This document shows positions 7,009-7,672 of a stretch of DNA of 7,672 bases, in pieces. The position numbers were made by a program, and so were the translations under genes. The stretch spans positions 1 through 7,672 of the forward strand of contig DAOWNV010000129.1 in assembly GCA_030642405.1 (NCBI GenBank), in the 5' to 3' direction. How positions within the stretch are numbered: the stretch's first letter is position 1; the number at the start of each line of letters is the position of its first letter. This stretch comes from Desulfosarcina sp. (GTDB taxonomy: Bacteria; Desulfobacterota; Desulfobacteria; Desulfobacterales; Desulfosarcinaceae). The notes beneath the pieces are model-generated. The model was not told where the DNA came from. It did not search any database and saw only the letters and a list, made by a program, of their open reading frames with translations.

Positions 7009-7061
7009 CTGCTAAAAAAATAATAAAAGCAAAAAAATCTACCGGTATAGAAGCGAAGCAT
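6987..7061 (-). CDS. Phe/Tyr-rich leader peptide (pheL-like) of the attenuator
   Basis: A 25-codon ORF including the TGA stop that encodes 24 residues beginning MLRFYTGR. Seven residues are Phe (4, 9, 10, 12, 15, 16, 22) and three are Tyr (5, 13, 14). Residues 9-16 read FFCFYYFF, so seven of eight consecutive codons call for an aromatic amino acid made by this operon. An AAAGGA (7077-7072) lies 10 bases before the ATG, slightly long but workable. The ORF sits between the predicted promoter and a terminator hairpin, as pheL does in enterobacteria, although its sequence differs from the E. coli peptide. Its role is most likely only to report charged tRNA-Phe (and possibly tRNA-Tyr) levels through ribosome stalling. 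An overlapping 10-codon ORF from the ATG at 7071 lacks Phe and starts too close to the Shine-Dalgarno. Confidence 0.85.
   Translation of the reverse strand: MLRFYTGRFFCFYYFFSRGLPFAR
7000..7043 (-). promoter_or_regulatory. Possible protector pairing A:B spanning the Phe/Tyr codons
   Basis: GGTAGA (7043-7038, codons 7-8) can pair with TCTGCC (7005-7000) over six positions with one G-T wobble, looping out codons 9-17. If real, it would hold segment B when the leader is not translated and so favour termination, like the A:B stem of the enterobacterial his leader. The stem is short and the loop is 32 bases, so this is tentative. Confidence 0.35.
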
Positions 7062-7097
7062 TTGTGTCCATTCCTTTCAACAATGATTGACGTTGGA

Positions 7098-7126
7098 TGA
7101 ATACAGGTTCAGATAAGTGCTGTCAA
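7098..7126 (-). promoter_or_regulatory. Sigma70-like promoter of the aromatic operon leader
   Basis: On the minus strand a perfect TTGACA (7126-7121) is followed after 17 bases by TATTCA (7103-7098), a weaker -10 element. Transcription would start near 7090-7092, giving a 5' leader of about 30 bases before the leader-peptide ATG at 7061 and about 275 bases before pheA. The spacing relative to the attenuator is what a leader-peptide system needs, which raises confidence despite the imperfect -10. Confidence 0.65.
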
Positions 7127-7189
7127 GCTTTTTCAAACCTGTCCTGGTTGCTAAGGCTTGGGGATGATAAAAATCAGGACAACTTTTTA

Positions 7190-7217
7190 TTGACAAAAAA
7201 GTTCGACAAGTTATAGA
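7190..7217 (+). promoter_or_regulatory. Sigma70-like promoter of the TetR-family gene
   Basis: A perfect TTGACA (7190-7195) and TATAGA (7212-7217) are separated by 16 bases, which places the start site near 7223-7225. The -35 box sits inside an 8-bp inverted repeat, AACTTTTT (7181-7188) and AAAAAGTT (7196-7203). It points away from the aromatic operon promoter, and the two -35 boxes are about 64 bases apart. Confidence 0.6.
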
Positions 7218-7229
7218 TACAGATCACTG

Positions 7230-7247
7230 ACTGAGCGCTCGCTCAGT
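7230..7247 (+). promoter_or_regulatory. Palindromic operator, probable TetR-family binding site
   Basis: ACTGAGCGCTCGCTCAGT is a perfect inverted repeat with 8-bp arms and a 2-bp centre. It begins about 6 bases past the predicted start site of the adjacent TetR-family gene. This size and symmetry are typical for a TetR-family dimer. Binding there would block transcript initiation or escape, so negative autoregulation is the simplest reading. It lies more than 100 bases from the aromatic operon promoter, so control of that operon is unlikely. Confidence 0.7.
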
Positions 7248-7297
7248 AATTCTTGCCCAATATTGGTGATATTACATATGTTTTCAGGCGGTTGATC

Positions 7298-7672
7298 ATG
7301 AAACTAAAAATTCCCGAAACCAAGGGTATCCCTACTCAGGTAAAAAACCAGGCCTTGGTGAAACAACGAAGGCGCCAGATTGTGGATGCTGCGGTGAACC
7401 TTTTCATCGAAAACGGTTTCCACAAAACAACTACGCGGCAGATTGCCCGCGAAGCAAAAATTTCTATCGGTTCCTTGTATGAGTATATTGCGTCCAAGGA
7501 AGACGTGCTCTATTTGGTATGTTACGCCATTCATGCAGAGATTCGTCAAGGTGTGGATGAAGCCTTAAAAAGGGTAAACAAAGGGGAAAATCCGCTGATC
7601 GGGGTGATTCGTGAATACTTTTACGTCTGTAATCGAATGAGCGACCATATACTATTGATCTACCAAGAAACC
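7298..7672 (+). CDS. TetR/AcrR-family transcriptional regulator, N-terminal part (runs off the window)
   Basis: The first 125 codons are open to the last base of the window with no stop. After a basic N-terminal extension of about 20 residues comes a TetR_N helix-turn-helix domain (about 24-70): RRRQIVDAAVNLFIENGFHKTTTRQIAREAKISIGSLYEYIASKEDVL-type spacing, with the recognition helix near residues 54-64. The ligand-binding domain has just begun (IREYFYVCNRMSDHILLIYQE), so the inducer cannot be judged. The ATG at 7298 is supported by AGGCGG (7286-7291) 6 bases upstream. The gene is transcribed away from the aromatic operon and probably controls itself and genes to the right. In related bacteria such regulators often accompany lipid or efflux genes, but nothing here shows the target. 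Confidence 0.9.
   Translation, partial: MKLKIPETKGIPTQVKNQALVKQRRRQIVDAAVNLFIENGFHKTTTRQIAREAKISIGSLYEYIASKEDVLYLVCYAIHAEIRQGVDEALKRVNKGENPLIGVIREYFYVCNRMSDHILLIYQET

Larger units (their letters stand above)
6816..7297. other. Divergent intergenic and leader region between pheA and the TetR-family gene
   Basis: A 482-base stretch with no long gene. The pheA-proximal two thirds hold the minus-strand promoter, leader-peptide ORF and attenuator described separately. About 65 bases between the attenuator T-run and the pheA ATG are AT-rich and show only a weak possible hairpin (6840-6846 with 6865-6871). The right third holds the plus-strand promoter, the palindromic operator and the ribosome-binding site of the regulator. 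No tRNA, transposon end or CRISPR repeat was seen. Confidence 0.85.

Noticed and set aside
7039..7071. A 10-codon minus-strand ORF from the ATG at 7071 (MDTNASLLYR)
   Set aside because: Its ATG overlaps the Shine-Dalgarno, it has no Phe run, and it is out of frame with the much more telling leader peptide.
6816..7092. T-box riboswitch or other ligand-binding riboswitch as the explanation for the leader
   Set aside because: No T-box antiterminator consensus or specifier stem was seen. The translated Phe-rich ORF plus alternating hairpins explains the region.
7140..7181. Inverted repeat TGTCCTG (7140-7146) and CAGGACA (7175-7181)
   Set aside because: Seven-base arms with a 28-base gap and no clear relation to either promoter; could easily be chance.
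7278..7295. A 5-codon ORF (MFSGG) ending 2 bases before the TetR-family ATG
   Set aside because: It has no convincing ribosome-binding site of its own and most of it is the regulator's own ribosome-binding region. Most likely chance.
7304..7549. An 81-residue minus-strand ORF inside the regulator gene
   Set aside because: It is antisense to the clear TetR helix-turn-helix coding sequence and shows no recognisable motif.

Overview
The window holds one long minus-strand operon for the end of the shikimate pathway and for phenylalanine and tyrosine synthesis. Facing it across a 482-base intergenic region is the start of a plus-strand TetR-family regulator. GC content looks moderate, the genes are packed tightly, and the enzymes are of Gram-negative type. 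The gene order and protein types suggest an anaerobic Desulfobacterota (Desulfobacterales-like, 'deltaproteobacterial') genome. That assignment is inferred from general familiarity, not from a search.

Read in the direction of transcription, from high to low coordinates, the operon is: chorismate mutase-prephenate dehydratase (pheA, 6815-5700), EPSP synthase (aroA, 5696-4401), chorismate synthase (aroC, 4397-3312), a class I aminotransferase (3294-2146), a compact TyrA-type dehydrogenase (2149-1418), a second, monofunctional prephenate dehydratase with an ACT domain (1421-594), and the manganese exporter mntP (584-3). Gaps are 3, 3 and 17 bases, then two 4-base ATGA overlaps, then 9 bases, so all seven genes are probably co-transcribed. 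AroA and AroC make chorismate, the mutase makes prephenate, and the dehydratases, dehydrogenase and aminotransferase finish Phe and Tyr.

The most interesting part is the pheA leader (about 7126-6816, minus strand). A TTGACA/TATTCA promoter is followed by an unannotated 24-residue ORF with the core FFCFYYFF (7 Phe and 3 Tyr in all). Next come a 10-bp hairpin and a GC-rich hairpin ending in TTTGTTTT. The segments form mutually exclusive pairings of the his-operon kind: B:C plus D:E, against C:D plus the E:F terminator. This is a nearly complete ribosome-mediated attenuator tuned to Phe, and possibly also to Tyr, and it explains how the operon is likely controlled.

The right end (about 7190-7672) has a sigma70-like promoter, a perfect 8-2-8 palindrome just past the predicted start site, and the first 125 codons of a TetR-family protein that continues beyond the window. 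The palindrome suggests autorepression. The targets of this regulator probably lie downstream and are not visible.
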